36,753 nucleotides of DNA from Pseudomonas morbosilactucae (GTDB lineage: Bacteria > Pseudomonadota > Gammaproteobacteria > Pseudomonadales > Pseudomonadaceae). Below the pieces are notes generated by a model. It had not been told where the DNA came from and did no database searches. It worked only from the letters and a program-made list of their open reading frames with translations. The number at the start of each line of letters is the position of its first letter. The first letter of the stretch is position 1. Shown piece by piece: positions 25,598-33,652 of the stretch. A program made the translations under genes and the position numbers. The stretch lies in contig NZ_JALQCW010000096.1 of assembly GCF_023241715.1 (NCBI RefSeq), positions 1 to 36,753 of the forward strand, read 5' to 3'.

Positions 25598-27420
25598 TTG
25601 AGCGTCTCCAGGGCAGAAGTAAAGGCGCTGGCGCCCTGCTCCGCCGAGCTGAAGGCCATGCGCATAAAGGCGAAGAGTTCGCGGCCGGTGCCCACGTTAT
25701 TGCCCAAGAGGCCCTTGGCCGGCTCGCGGGCCGCAAATTCATCGGCGTCCACCTTAAGCTCCAGGGTGCCCTTGACGCCATCCACACGGATGATGTCGCC
25801 GTCCAGCACCCGGGCCAGCGCACCGCCCATCTGGGCTTCGGGGCTGACGTGGATGGCCGCCGGGATCTTGCCCGACGCACCGGACATGCGCCCGTCGGTG
25901 ACCAGCGCCACCTTGAAGCCGCGGTCCTGCAGCACGCCGAGGAACGGCGTCATCTTGTGCAACTCGGGCATGCCATTGGAGCGCGGGCCCTGGAAGCGCA
26001 TCACCGCGACAAAGTCCTTTTCCAGCTCGCCGGCCTTGAACGCATCGGCCAGGTCTTGCTGGTCCTGGAACACCACCGCCGGTGCTTCGACGATCTGGTG
26101 TTCCGGGGCCACGGCAGAGACTTTCATCACCCCGCGACCGAGGTTGCCTTCCATCACCCGCAGGCCGCCCTCAGGCGAGAACGCACGGGCCACCGGACGC
26201 AGAATGTTTTCGTCGAGGCTCTCGATCGGGCCATCGCGCCACACCAGCTTGCCGTTCTCCAGGAACGGCTCCTGGGTGTAACGGCTCAGGCCGCGACCGG
26301 CCACGGTGTTGACGTCTTCGTGAAGCAGGCCGGCTTCCAGCAGTTCGCGAATCAGGAACGACATGCCCCCGGCCGCCTGGAAGTGGTTGATGTCCGCCTT
26401 GCCGTTCGGATAGACGTGGGACAGGGTCGGCACCACCTCGGAAAGGTCGGCCATGTCCTGCCAAGTCAGTTGGATACCCGCCGCCTGGGCGATGGCCGGC
26501 ATATGCAGGGTGTGGTTGGTGGAACCGCCGGTGGCGTGCAGGGCCACGATGGAGTTGACCAGGGAACGCTCGTCGACGATCTCACCGATCGGGGTGAAGT
26601 TGCCGCTCTGCTTGGTCAGGCGCGTGACCTGCTGCGCGGCTTCGTAAGTCAGCGCATCACGCAGCGGCGTGTTGGGGTTGACGAACGAGGCGCCCGGCAA
26701 GTGCAGGCCCATGACTTCCATCAGCAACTGGTTGGTGTTGGCGGTGCCGTAGAAGGTGCAGGTGCCCGGGCTGTGGTAGGACTTCATTTCCGACTCCAGC
26801 AGCTCTTCGCGGCTGGCCTTGCCCTCGGCGTAACGCTGACGCACATCGGCTTTCTGCTTGTTGGAGATGCCCGAGACCATCGGCCCACCCGGCACAAAGA
26901 CCATCGGCAAATGACCAAAGCGCAGGGCACCCATCATCAGGCCCGGAACGATCTTGTCGCAGATACCGAGCATCAGCGCCGCGTCGAACATGTTGTGGGA
27001 CAGTGCCACCGCCGTGGACAGGGCGATCACTTCACGGCTCGGCAGGCTCAATTCCATGCCGGCCTCGCCTTGGGTCACGCCGTCGCACATGGCGGGCGTG
27101 CCACCGGCGAACTGGCCGACGGAGCCGATCTCGCGCAGGGCCTTTTTGATCTGTTCCGGAAAATGCTCGTAAGGCTGATGCGCCGAGAGCATGTCGTTAT
27201 ATGACGAAACAATTGCCACGTTGGCGGCATTCATCATGCGCAGGCTGTTTTTATCTTCAGTGCCGCAACCGGCCACGCCGTGGGCGAAGTTCGCACACTG
27301 CAGCTTGCCCCGTTGCGGGCCGTCGCTGGCGGCGCCACGAATCAGGGCGAGGTAGGCCTCGCGAGTGGTGCGACTACGGGCGACAAGCCGTTCGGTGACC
27401 TCAAGAACGCGGGGATGCAT
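25594..27420 (-). CDS. edd: 6-phosphogluconate dehydratase
   Basis: Dehydrates 6-phosphogluconate to KDPG, first committed Entner-Doudoroff step. 608 aa, the usual Edd length. IlvD/Edd-family iron-sulfur motifs: Cys52 in GVAGCGTEDKN, Cys112 in GTPAMCDGVTQGEAGM, Cys154 in MLGICDKIVPG, and the C-terminal VTDGRMSGASGKIPAAIH. GGAG precedes the ATG by about 9 nt. It is divergent from gap-1 across 219 bp that contain two HexR-type sites. Confidence 0.97.
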   Translation of the reverse strand: MHPRVLEVTERLVARSRTTREAYLALIRGAASDGPQRGKLQCANFAHGVAGCGTEDKNSLRMMNAANVAIVSSYNDMLSAHQPYEHFPEQIKKALREIGSVGQFAGGTPAMCDGVTQGEAGMELSLPSREVIALSTAVALSHNMFDAALMLGICDKIVPGLMMGALRFGHLPMVFVPGGPMVSGISNKQKADVRQRYAEGKASREELLESEMKSYHSPGTCTFYGTANTNQLLMEVMGLHLPGASFVNPNTPLRDALTYEAAQQVTRLTKQSGNFTPIGEIVDERSLVNSIVALHATGGSTNHTLHMPAIAQAAGIQLTWQDMADLSEVVPTLSHVYPNGKADINHFQAAGGMSFLIRELLEAGLLHEDVNTVAGRGLSRYTQEPFLENGKLVWRDGPIESLDENILRPVARAFSPEGGLRVMEGNLGRGVMKVSAVAPEHQIVEAPAVVFQDQQDLADAFKAGELEKDFVAVMRFQGPRSNGMPELHKMTPFLGVLQDRGFKVALVTDGRMSGASGKIPAAIHVSPEAQMGGALARVLDGDIIRVDGVKGTLELKVDADEFAAREPAKGLLGNNVGTGRELFAFMRMAFSSAEQGASAFTSALETLK

Positions 27421-27539
27421 GTGTAGAACTCCAGGCTAACGGATGTGGCGACCTGTTTGTCTATGCTGATCAAAACACCGCTGCAGTGGGATGGCAGCCG
27501 TTTTCTTGACCATTTGGACCAGTTGATTCAGGTCACTCG

Positions 27540-27554
27540 TTGTAGATAAAACAA
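27540..27554. promoter_or_regulatory. HexR-type operator 1 (edd/gap-1)
   Basis: TTGT-AGATAAA-ACAA matches the TTGT-N7/8-ACAA pattern reported for P. putida HexR. It lies midway between the divergent edd and gap-1 starts. Confidence 0.65.
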
Positions 27555-27601
27555 AATATTGCCACTAAAAAGGCTTGTTTTCTATTTTTATGCGAATAAT
27601 C

Positions 27602-27616
27602 TTGTAATTCCAACAA
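27602..27616. promoter_or_regulatory. HexR-type operator 2 (gap-1 proximal)
   Basis: TTGT-AATTCCA-ACAA, a second N7 match 24-38 nt upstream of the gap-1 ATG. It overlaps the AACAACAA Crc/Hfq-type motif at 27612-27619, so on DNA and RNA levels the same bases may serve two controls. Confidence 0.55.
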
Positions 27617-27639
27617 CAAAACACGACAGGCGTTTGTTT

Positions 27640-28644
27640 ATGACTCTTCGAATCGCAATCAATGGTTTTGGCCGTATCGGCCGTAACGTCCTGCGCGCAC
27701 TTTATACCCAAGGCTATCGCCAGGACCTGCAGATCGTCGCCATCAACGATCTGGGCGACAGCTCGATCAATGCCCACCTGCTCAAATACGACACCGTCCA
27801 CGGCACCTTCGATGCCGACGTCCAGCACGATCAGGAAAGCCTGACCGTCAACGGCGACCGCATCGCCGTCAGCGCCATTCGCAATCCGGCCGAATTGCCT
27901 TGGGCCGCCGAAAAGATTGACGTGGTCTTCGAATGCACCGGTCTGTTCACCGACCGTGCCAAAGCCGCCGCGCATATTACCGCCGGCGCCCGCAAAGTGA
28001 TTATCTCGGCCCCGGCCAAAGGCGCCGACGCCACCGTGGTCTATGGCGTCAACCACGACATTCTGCGCCAGTCGCACCAGGTTATTTCCAACGCTTCGTG
28101 CACCACCAACTGCCTGGCACCGGTGGCCCAGGTGCTGCACCGCGAGCTGGGCATCGAAAGCGGCCTGATGACCACCATCCACGCTTACACCAACGACCAG
28201 AACCTCACCGACGTCTACCACACCGACCCGTACCGCGCGCGTTCGGCCACCCAGAACATGATCCCGAGCAAGACCGGCGCCGCTGAAGCCGTGGGCCTGG
28301 TGCTGCCGGAACTGGCGGGCAAGCTGACCGGCATGGCCGTGCGCGTTCCAGTGATCAACGTGTCCCTGGTGGACCTGACCGTGCAACTCAAGCGCGACAC
28401 CACCGCCGAAGAGGTCAACGCCCTGCTCAAGGACGCGGCCCAGCACTCGAAGATCCTCGGCTACAACACCCTGCCGCTGGTCTCCAGCGACTTCAACCAC
28501 AACCCGCTGTCGTCGATCTTCGACGCCAACCACACCAAAGTCAGCGGCGGTAAGCTGCTCAAGGTCCTGGCCTGGTACGACAACGAGTGGGGCTTCTCCA
28601 ACCGCATGCTGGATAACTGCCTGGCGCTGTGCAACGCCGAGTAA
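27640..28644 (+). CDS. gap: Glyceraldehyde-3-phosphate dehydrogenase, type I (Gap-1)
   Basis: Oxidises glyceraldehyde-3-phosphate to 1,3-bisphosphoglycerate. 334 aa from ATG 27640 (MTLRIAINGFGRIGRN). A 27-codon in-frame extension to 27559 carries no family similarity and runs through the HexR sites. NAD-binding GFGRIGR is at 9-15, Asp37 in AINDLGD favours NAD+, and catalytic Cys154 is in SNASCTTNC. CAGG lies about 10 nt before the ATG. It is the HexR-controlled glycolytic paralogue next to edd and is followed 10 nt later by mgsA. Confidence 0.96.
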   Translation: MTLRIAINGFGRIGRNVLRALYTQGYRQDLQIVAINDLGDSSINAHLLKYDTVHGTFDADVQHDQESLTVNGDRIAVSAIRNPAELPWAAEKIDVVFECTGLFTDRAKAAAHITAGARKVIISAPAKGADATVVYGVNHDILRQSHQVISNASCTTNCLAPVAQVLHRELGIESGLMTTIHAYTNDQNLTDVYHTDPYRARSATQNMIPSKTGAAEAVGLVLPELAGKLTGMAVRVPVINVSLVDLTVQLKRDTTAEEVNALLKDAAQHSKILGYNTLPLVSSDFNHNPLSSIFDANHTKVSGGKLLKVLAWYDNEWGFSNRMLDNCLALCNAE

Positions 28645-28654
28645 GGGGCCACTT

Positions 28655-29134
28655 GTGGAACAGCAACCGATGATCGGGATCAGCTTCACGGAAAAGACCA
28701 TGGCGGCGCGCAAGCGCATCGCCTTGGTCGCCCACGACCACTGCAAGGTATTTCTGCTGGGCTGGGCCGAGCGGCACAAGGCCCAGCTCGCCGAGCACGA
28801 CCTGGTTGCCACCGGCACCACCGGCCTGCTGCTGAGCACGCGCCTGGGGCTGCCGGTGGAGAGCATGATCAGCGGCCCCCTGGGCGGTGACCAACAGTTG
28901 GGCGCACAGATTGCCGAGCAGAAAGTCGACATGCTGGTGTTCTTCTGGGACCCCTTCGAGCCCCAGCCCCACGACCCGGATATCAAGGCCCTGCTCAGGG
29001 TCGCGGCGGTGTGGAATATCCCGGTGGCCTGCAACGAATGCAGCGCCGACTACCTGCTCAGCAGCCCGCTGATGAGCCAGGCCCACAGCCATCGAATTCC
29101 CGACTACCAGGCCTACCTCGCCGCCCGGCGCTGA
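28655..29134 (+). CDS. mgsA: Methylglyoxal synthase
   Basis: Converts dihydroxyacetone phosphate to methylglyoxal and phosphate. 159 aa from GTG 28655, chosen because AAGGGG lies 7 nt upstream; ATG 28670 is the alternative. Residues match E. coli MgsA with a constant offset of eight: His27 (VAHDHCK), Asp79 in GGDQQ, His106 and Asp109 in PHDPDI. It begins 10 nt after gap-1, so it is very likely co-transcribed and under HexR control. My memory of P. putida places an ECF sigma gene directly next to gap-1, so mgsA may be lineage-specific here. Confidence 0.94.
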   Translation: MEQQPMIGISFTEKTMAARKRIALVAHDHCKVFLLGWAERHKAQLAEHDLVATGTTGLLLSTRLGLPVESMISGPLGGDQQLGAQIAEQKVDMLVFFWDPFEPQPHDPDIKALLRVAAVWNIPVACNECSADYLLSSPLMSQAHSHRIPDYQAYLAARR

Positions 29135-29158
29135 TTCACATCGGGCTTGACCAAGTGC

Positions 29159-29183
29159 GCAGATGATAAGCATTATCATCTGC
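29159..29183. promoter_or_regulatory. Fur-box palindrome before the heme sigma-factor gene
   Basis: A 25-nt perfect inverted repeat: GCAGATGATAA, GCA centre, TTATCATCTGC. The core GATGATAA-N3-TTATCATC is of the Fur type (GATAATGATAATCATTATC). It ends 25 nt before the GTG start of the sigma factor, where Fur with Fe(II) would block the promoter. Confidence 0.8.
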
Positions 29184-29208
29184 TGGAAAAATTGGATCAG
29201 GCCCTGCT

Positions 29209-29727
29209 GTGAGTCAATCTCGCTTCAATCATGTCTTTCTCACCCAACGAATCTCCCTGCTGCGCACCCTGGAGCGGATGGTCAACAACCACAGCACCGC
29301 CGAGGACCTGCTGCAGGAAACCTACCTGCGCGTGACCCGGGCCTTGAGCGAGCGCCCGATCGATCATTTGGAACCCTTCGTCTTCCAGACCGCCCGCAAC
29401 CTGGCCCTGGATCACCTGCGGGCACGGCGCATTCAGGCCCGTACCCTGCTGGACGATGTGCCGCTGGATGTCGTGGAAAACGTCGCCGCCCCCACCAGCA
29501 GTGCCGAAGACGCGGCTCACGCCGAACAATTGCTCGAGCGCCTGAACATCAGCCTCAACCAGCTCAGCACGCGCCAGCAGCGGATTTTCATCCTCAGCCG
29601 CCTGCACGGCCAGAGCTACCAGGAGATCGCCGATCAACTGAGCGTGTCCCCCAGCACCGTGCAAAAGGAACTCAAGCTGATCATGGCCATCTGCATGGGT
29701 GTCGCCGAACGCTTGAACGAGTACTGA
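29209..29727 (+). CDS. hxuI: ECF sigma factor of the FecI/HxuI type
   Basis: 172-aa sigma-70 family group IV protein. Region 2 runs about 15-85 (HSTAEDLLQETYLRVTRA, then FVFQTARNLALDHLRARR). Region 4 is about 112-165 (LSTRQQRIFILSRLHGQSYQ, then EIADQLSVSPSTVQKEL). Start GTG 29209 sits just past the Fur palindrome. With the FecR-type anti-sigma factor and an STN-domain receptor downstream it forms a cell-surface signalling unit. The heme-type receptor and heme oxygenase identify it as Hxu-like (compare P. aeruginosa PA1300-PA1302). No hemophore gene is present, which argues against Has. Confidence 0.85.
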   Translation: MSQSRFNHVFLTQRISLLRTLERMVNNHSTAEDLLQETYLRVTRALSERPIDHLEPFVFQTARNLALDHLRARRIQARTLLDDVPLDVVENVAAPTSSAEDAAHAEQLLERLNISLNQLSTRQQRIFILSRLHGQSYQEIADQLSVSPSTVQKELKLIMAICMGVAERLNEY

Positions 29728-29845
29728 GCCCCTACGCCGGCCGGCATCGGGATCACCCGCCAGGGCCAGCCCTTTGCTACCCTTCAGCGGTTTTCGCCTT
29801 TCTTCTAAAAAAACAGCTGTGCACACACGCAGCCAAGGAACACCC

Positions 29846-30814
29846 GTGACGGATATTCACCGCTCTCTGCCGCCCCACCCGGCCGAGAACACATCAAGCA
29901 ACCTTGCCATGGATCAGGCGCTGGATTGGCTGATCAAGCTGGAGAACCCGAGCGCGGAACACACCCGGCAGTTCGAGGACTGGCTGGCCGCCTCGCCGCT
30001 CAACGCTCCGGCCTTTGCCAAGGCCGAGGCGATCTGGAATGGCGCCGTGGTGCAGCAGGCCGCCGGCAACCTCAATGCCCGGCGCCGGGCCCGCCCACTG
30101 GCACGCTTGCGACCGCACTGGAAACCCCTGGCCACCGCCGCCGTGCTGATCCTCGGCCTGTTCAGCTTCAGCAACCTGCCCTTGCGACTGCAGGCCGACC
30201 ACCTGACCCAGGTCGGTGAACGCCAACGCCTGCAGCTGGCGGACGGATCGAAAGTGCTGCTCAACACCAATTCGGCGTTCTCCAGCCACATCGACGAAGG
30301 CCAACGGGTGGCACGGCTGTACCAGGGCGAGGCGTTTTTCGAGGTCCCGGGCGATCGCGAGCAACCCCTGGAACTGGAAGCCGGCCCGGTCAAGGCCAGC
30401 GTGCGCGACACCAGCTTCGCCGTGCGCTACCTGGACGGCGTGGCCCAGGTCCAGGTGCAGCGTGGCGATGTCGACCTGCGCGCCGCCCATAACGATGCCC
30501 GGGTGCGTCTGTCCGCCGGGGAAAGCATCCGCGTCGGCCCCAATGGTTTCGACCGCCCGGCCAAACTCGACCAGAACACCGACCTGGCGTGGGTCCAGGG
30601 CCGACTGGTGTTCGAGAACTGCCCGATGAGCCAGGTCCTGGCTGAACTGGAGCGCTACTACCCCGGCTGGATCGTCAACAACAACCCGCGCCTGGCCCAG
30701 GTTGCGGTCACCGGCAACTACCGCCTCGACCAGCCCCTGGACGTGGTGCGCTCCCTCGCCCAGATCACCTCGGCACGGGTTTCGGAGTACCCGGCACTGG
30801 TGATTCTCAACTGA
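29846..30814 (+). CDS. hxuR: FecR-type anti-sigma factor/signal transducer (HxuR)
   Basis: 322 aa from GTG 29846 (MTDIHRSLPPH), with AAGGA 7 nt upstream; a longer in-frame ATG at 29774 lacks support. The cytoplasmic N-terminal DUF4880 region has the spaced Trp residues 27, 46 and 64. One membrane helix spans about 94-113. The periplasmic FecR domain (LADGSKVLLNTNSAF, YQGEAFFEV, VKASVRDTSFAVR) is followed by a C-terminal DUF4974/STN-interaction region. It holds the ECF sigma factor inactive until the heme-loaded receptor signals. It is 118 nt after hxuI. Confidence 0.88.
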   Translation: MTDIHRSLPPHPAENTSSNLAMDQALDWLIKLENPSAEHTRQFEDWLAASPLNAPAFAKAEAIWNGAVVQQAAGNLNARRRARPLARLRPHWKPLATAAVLILGLFSFSNLPLRLQADHLTQVGERQRLQLADGSKVLLNTNSAFSSHIDEGQRVARLYQGEAFFEVPGDREQPLELEAGPVKASVRDTSFAVRYLDGVAQVQVQRGDVDLRAAHNDARVRLSAGESIRVGPNGFDRPAKLDQNTDLAWVQGRLVFENCPMSQVLAELERYYPGWIVNNNPRLAQVAVTGNYRLDQPLDVVRSLAQITSARVSEYPALVILN

Positions 30815-30893
30815 GAATAATTATTTTTACGCGATAGCCGAGGGTCAGACGTCTCGTTATAGCCAATGCAATTGATTCGCATTTTTAATGCGA
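30813..30893. promoter_or_regulatory. Regulatory region before the heme receptor gene
   Basis: GAGAATAATTATTTTT (30813-30828) is a degenerate Fur-like AT-rich stretch overlapping the hxuR stop. Further on, TCGCATT-TTT-AATGCGA (30877-30893) is a perfect 7-bp palindrome 41 nt before the receptor start. Either could mark an iron- or sigma-dependent promoter for the receptor. Low certainty. Confidence 0.4.
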
Positions 30894-30933
30894 GCCTGCA
30901 CCTATAAGATTCGTGCGACCCGGAGCGCTATCG

Positions 30934-33540
30934 ATGTCCCTTCGCCTCAACAGCCGATCCACCTTCCCTGCCTCGCGCCTGCAACACAGCACGCTGTCGT
31001 TGCTGACCGCCGCCATCCTGCTGGCCGGAGCCCACGCCGCGCCGGTCCTGGCCGCCGAGGCGCCAGCCCCGTCCAGGCACAGCATGGGCGATTACCGCTT
31101 TGCAATTGAACAGCAGCCACTGGTCTCGGCGCTCAACGCCTTTACCGCGGTCACCGGCTGGCAAGTGGGCCTGCCGGCCGAACTGGGCACAGGCGTCACC
31201 TCCCCCGGCGTGCGCGGTTCGCTGAGCGCGGAGAAAGCCCTGGATCGCCTGTTGGTCGGCACCAACCTGAGCTACCGCAAGCTGGGCAGCAACAACATCG
31301 TCCTGGAAAAACGCAGCACCGCCGACGTGGTGAACCTGCAACAGATGACCATCAGCGCCACCCGCCAGGAGCAGGACGTGACCACGGTCCCCAGCACCGT
31401 CAGCGTCCAGGAGCGGCGTGAACTGGACCGGCAGAACGTCAACAACATCAAGGAACTGACCCGCTATGAGCCGGGGGTTTCGGTGGGCGGCGCCGGCCTG
31501 CGCGGCGGCGGTATCAGCGGCTACAACATTCGCGGCATCGACGGCGACCGGATCCTCACTCAGGTCGACGGCGTCGAGGTGCCCAACAGCTTCTTCAACG
31601 GCCCCTACGCCGAGACCCATCGCAACTACGTCGACCCGGAAATCATCAAGCGCGTGGAAATCCTCCGTGGCCCGGCCTCGGCGCTCTACGGCAGCAACGC
31701 CATTGGCGGCGCCGTGAGCTACTTCACCCTCGACCCGGACGACATCATCAAGCCCGGCCAGGACGTCGGTGCCCGCCTGAAGACCGGCTACAGTTCGGCC
31801 AACAACAGCTGGCTGACCTCCGCCACCGTTGCCGGGCGCCAAGATCAGTTCGACGGCCTGCTGCACCTGAGCCAGCGCAACGGGCGCGAAACCGAATCCT
31901 ACGGCAGCACCGGCGGCACCGGCCTGGACCGCACCGAAGCCAACCCGGAAACCGTGCGCACCACCAACGTGCTGGCCAAGCTGGGCTGGAACTATAACGA
32001 CGACTCGCGCCTGGGCCTGACCTACGAGCGCTACAAGGATGACCGCGACAGCAACCAGCGCAGCGTGGTCGGCGGCATGTTCTTCAACGGCGTGGGCACC
32101 AACTGGTATCGCGCCCGCACCGCCAACGACACCATCACCCGCGAGCGCTTCGGCCTGGAACACAGCTTTGCCCTGGACAGCCTGCTGGCGGACCGGCTCA
32201 AGTGGAGCCTGAACTACCAGACCGCCAAGACCGACCAGCACGCCGATGAGATCTACCAGGTTGGGCGTCGCGTGGCCCGTACCCGCGACACCCTCTATCA
32301 GGAAAAACAGTGGGTCTTCGACGCTCAGTTGGACAAGGCCTTTACCATCGCCGACACCGACCACTTGCTGACCTACGGCACCACCCTCAAGCAACAGAAA
32401 GTGACCGGCTACCGCTACGGCACCGCGACCTGCCTGAACGTGGCCGGCACCTGCACCGCGATCGGCGCGCCCAGCGGCACAGCCTCGGACAGCATCGCCA
32501 AATCCAGCGACTTCCCGGACCCGACCATCAACACCTACGCGCTGTTCGTGCAGGACCAGATCCACTGGAACGACTGGACCTTCCTGCCCAGCCTGCGCTA
32601 CGACTACACCCAGCTCAAACCCCACGTGACCGATGAGTTCATCAACACCATCAGGACCGCCGGGGGCACCGCTGCCGAGATCGATGACAGCGAAAAAACC
32701 TGGCATCGCCTGTCGCCCAAGTTCGGCCTGACCTACGCCCTGACTGACCAATACACCTGGTACGGCCAGTACGCCGAAGGCTTCCGCACGCCGACCGCCA
32801 AGGCCTTGTACGGCCGCTTCGAGAACCCGGGTGCGGGGTATTCGGTAGAGCCCAATCCGGACCTGAAACCGGAGAAGAGCAAAAGCTGGGAGACCGGCCT
32901 GCGGGGTAACTTCGAGCACGGCAACTTCGATGTGGCGGTGTTCTACAACAAGTACCGCGACTTCATTAACGAAGACGCCATCGCCCCCGGCTACAGCCAG
33001 GTCAAGTTCCAGTCAGAGAACATCAAGCACGCCACCATCAAGGGCGCGGAAGTCAAAGGCCGCCTCAACCTGGATGCCCTGGGCGCCACTCCCGGTCTCT
33101 ACACCCAAGGCTCGGTGGCCTATGCCTACGGCCGCAATGACGACAGCGGCCAGCCGCTCAACAGCGTCAACCCGCTCAAGGGCGTGTTTGGCCTGGGCTA
33201 CGAGCAGGACACCTACGGCGCCTTGCTGAGCTGGACCCTGGTCAAGCGCAAGGACCGGGTCGACGACAGCTCGTTCAAGGCCCCGGACGGTCTGGTCAGC
33301 AGCAGCCAGTTCAAGACCCCGGGCTTCGGCATCCTCGACCTGAGCGGCTACTACAAGGTCACCGACGACGTCACCGTCAACGCCGGCCTCTACAACCTGA
33401 CCGACAAGAAGTACTGGAACTGGGACGACGTGCGCGGCTACGACGGCGTCGGCGAGGCCGGCGTGCTCAACCCGGCCAACCTCGACCGCCTCACCGCCCC
33501 GGGGCGTAACGTCTTGGTCAACCTGATCTGGGATATCTGA
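30934..33540 (+). CDS. hxuA: TonB-dependent heme/hemoglobin receptor with STN signalling domain (HxuA-like)
   Basis: 868 aa from ATG 30934, with GGAG 8 nt upstream. The signal peptide is cleaved near VLA (38-40). STN secretin/TonB short domain is about 54-126 (FAIEQQPLVSALNAFTAVTG), TonB-box region about 136-146, plug about 147-255 (NIRGIDGDRILTQVDGVEVP and VEILRGPASALYGSNAIGG). The 22-strand barrel carries the heme-receptor hallmark FRTPTAKALYG...NPDLKPEKS and ends in VNLIWDI. It imports heme with TonB energy and, through STN, signals to the anti-sigma factor. The FRAP/NPNL motif is slightly degenerate (FRTP/NPDL), common in HasR/HxuA/PhuR relatives. Confidence 0.92.
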   Translation: MSLRLNSRSTFPASRLQHSTLSLLTAAILLAGAHAAPVLAAEAPAPSRHSMGDYRFAIEQQPLVSALNAFTAVTGWQVGLPAELGTGVTSPGVRGSLSAEKALDRLLVGTNLSYRKLGSNNIVLEKRSTADVVNLQQMTISATRQEQDVTTVPSTVSVQERRELDRQNVNNIKELTRYEPGVSVGGAGLRGGGISGYNIRGIDGDRILTQVDGVEVPNSFFNGPYAETHRNYVDPEIIKRVEILRGPASALYGSNAIGGAVSYFTLDPDDIIKPGQDVGARLKTGYSSANNSWLTSATVAGRQDQFDGLLHLSQRNGRETESYGSTGGTGLDRTEANPETVRTTNVLAKLGWNYNDDSRLGLTYERYKDDRDSNQRSVVGGMFFNGVGTNWYRARTANDTITRERFGLEHSFALDSLLADRLKWSLNYQTAKTDQHADEIYQVGRRVARTRDTLYQEKQWVFDAQLDKAFTIADTDHLLTYGTTLKQQKVTGYRYGTATCLNVAGTCTAIGAPSGTASDSIAKSSDFPDPTINTYALFVQDQIHWNDWTFLPSLRYDYTQLKPHVTDEFINTIRTAGGTAAEIDDSEKTWHRLSPKFGLTYALTDQYTWYGQYAEGFRTPTAKALYGRFENPGAGYSVEPNPDLKPEKSKSWETGLRGNFEHGNFDVAVFYNKYRDFINEDAIAPGYSQVKFQSENIKHATIKGAEVKGRLNLDALGATPGLYTQGSVAYAYGRNDDSGQPLNSVNPLKGVFGLGYEQDTYGALLSWTLVKRKDRVDDSSFKAPDGLVSSSQFKTPGFGILDLSGYYKVTDDVTVNAGLYNLTDKKYWNWDDVRGYDGVGEAGVLNPANLDRLTAPGRNVLVNLIWDI

Positions 33541-33552
33541 CCCCGCTCCCGT

Positions 33553-33589
33553 CCACGGCTCCCTACCTCGGGAGCCGTGGATGTTTTTT
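33553..33589 (+). terminator. Intrinsic terminator after hxuA
   Basis: CCACGGCTCCC, loop TACCTC, GGGAGCCGTGG (stem 11 bp, perfect), then T6 at 33584-33589. It separates the receptor transcript from the heme oxygenase gene. Confidence 0.9.
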
Positions 33590-33652
33590 ACGGTGCCAGG
33601 CGCCGTTATTCGTCTAGTCACTTATGTGCCGCTCATTCCCCAGGACTTGTTC

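Noticed and set aside
27565..29034. 489-aa minus-strand frame opposite gap-1 and mgsA
   Set aside because: Both plus-strand genes have full catalytic motifs; this frame has none.
30928..32919. 663-aa minus-strand frame opposite hxuA
   Set aside because: Shadow frame of the receptor gene, low-complexity Val/Gly/Ala-rich.
29846..33540. Assignment as a Has (hemophore) system
   Set aside because: No hasA-like hemophore or HasDEF exporter genes are in the neighbourhood; Hxu-type is the better fit.
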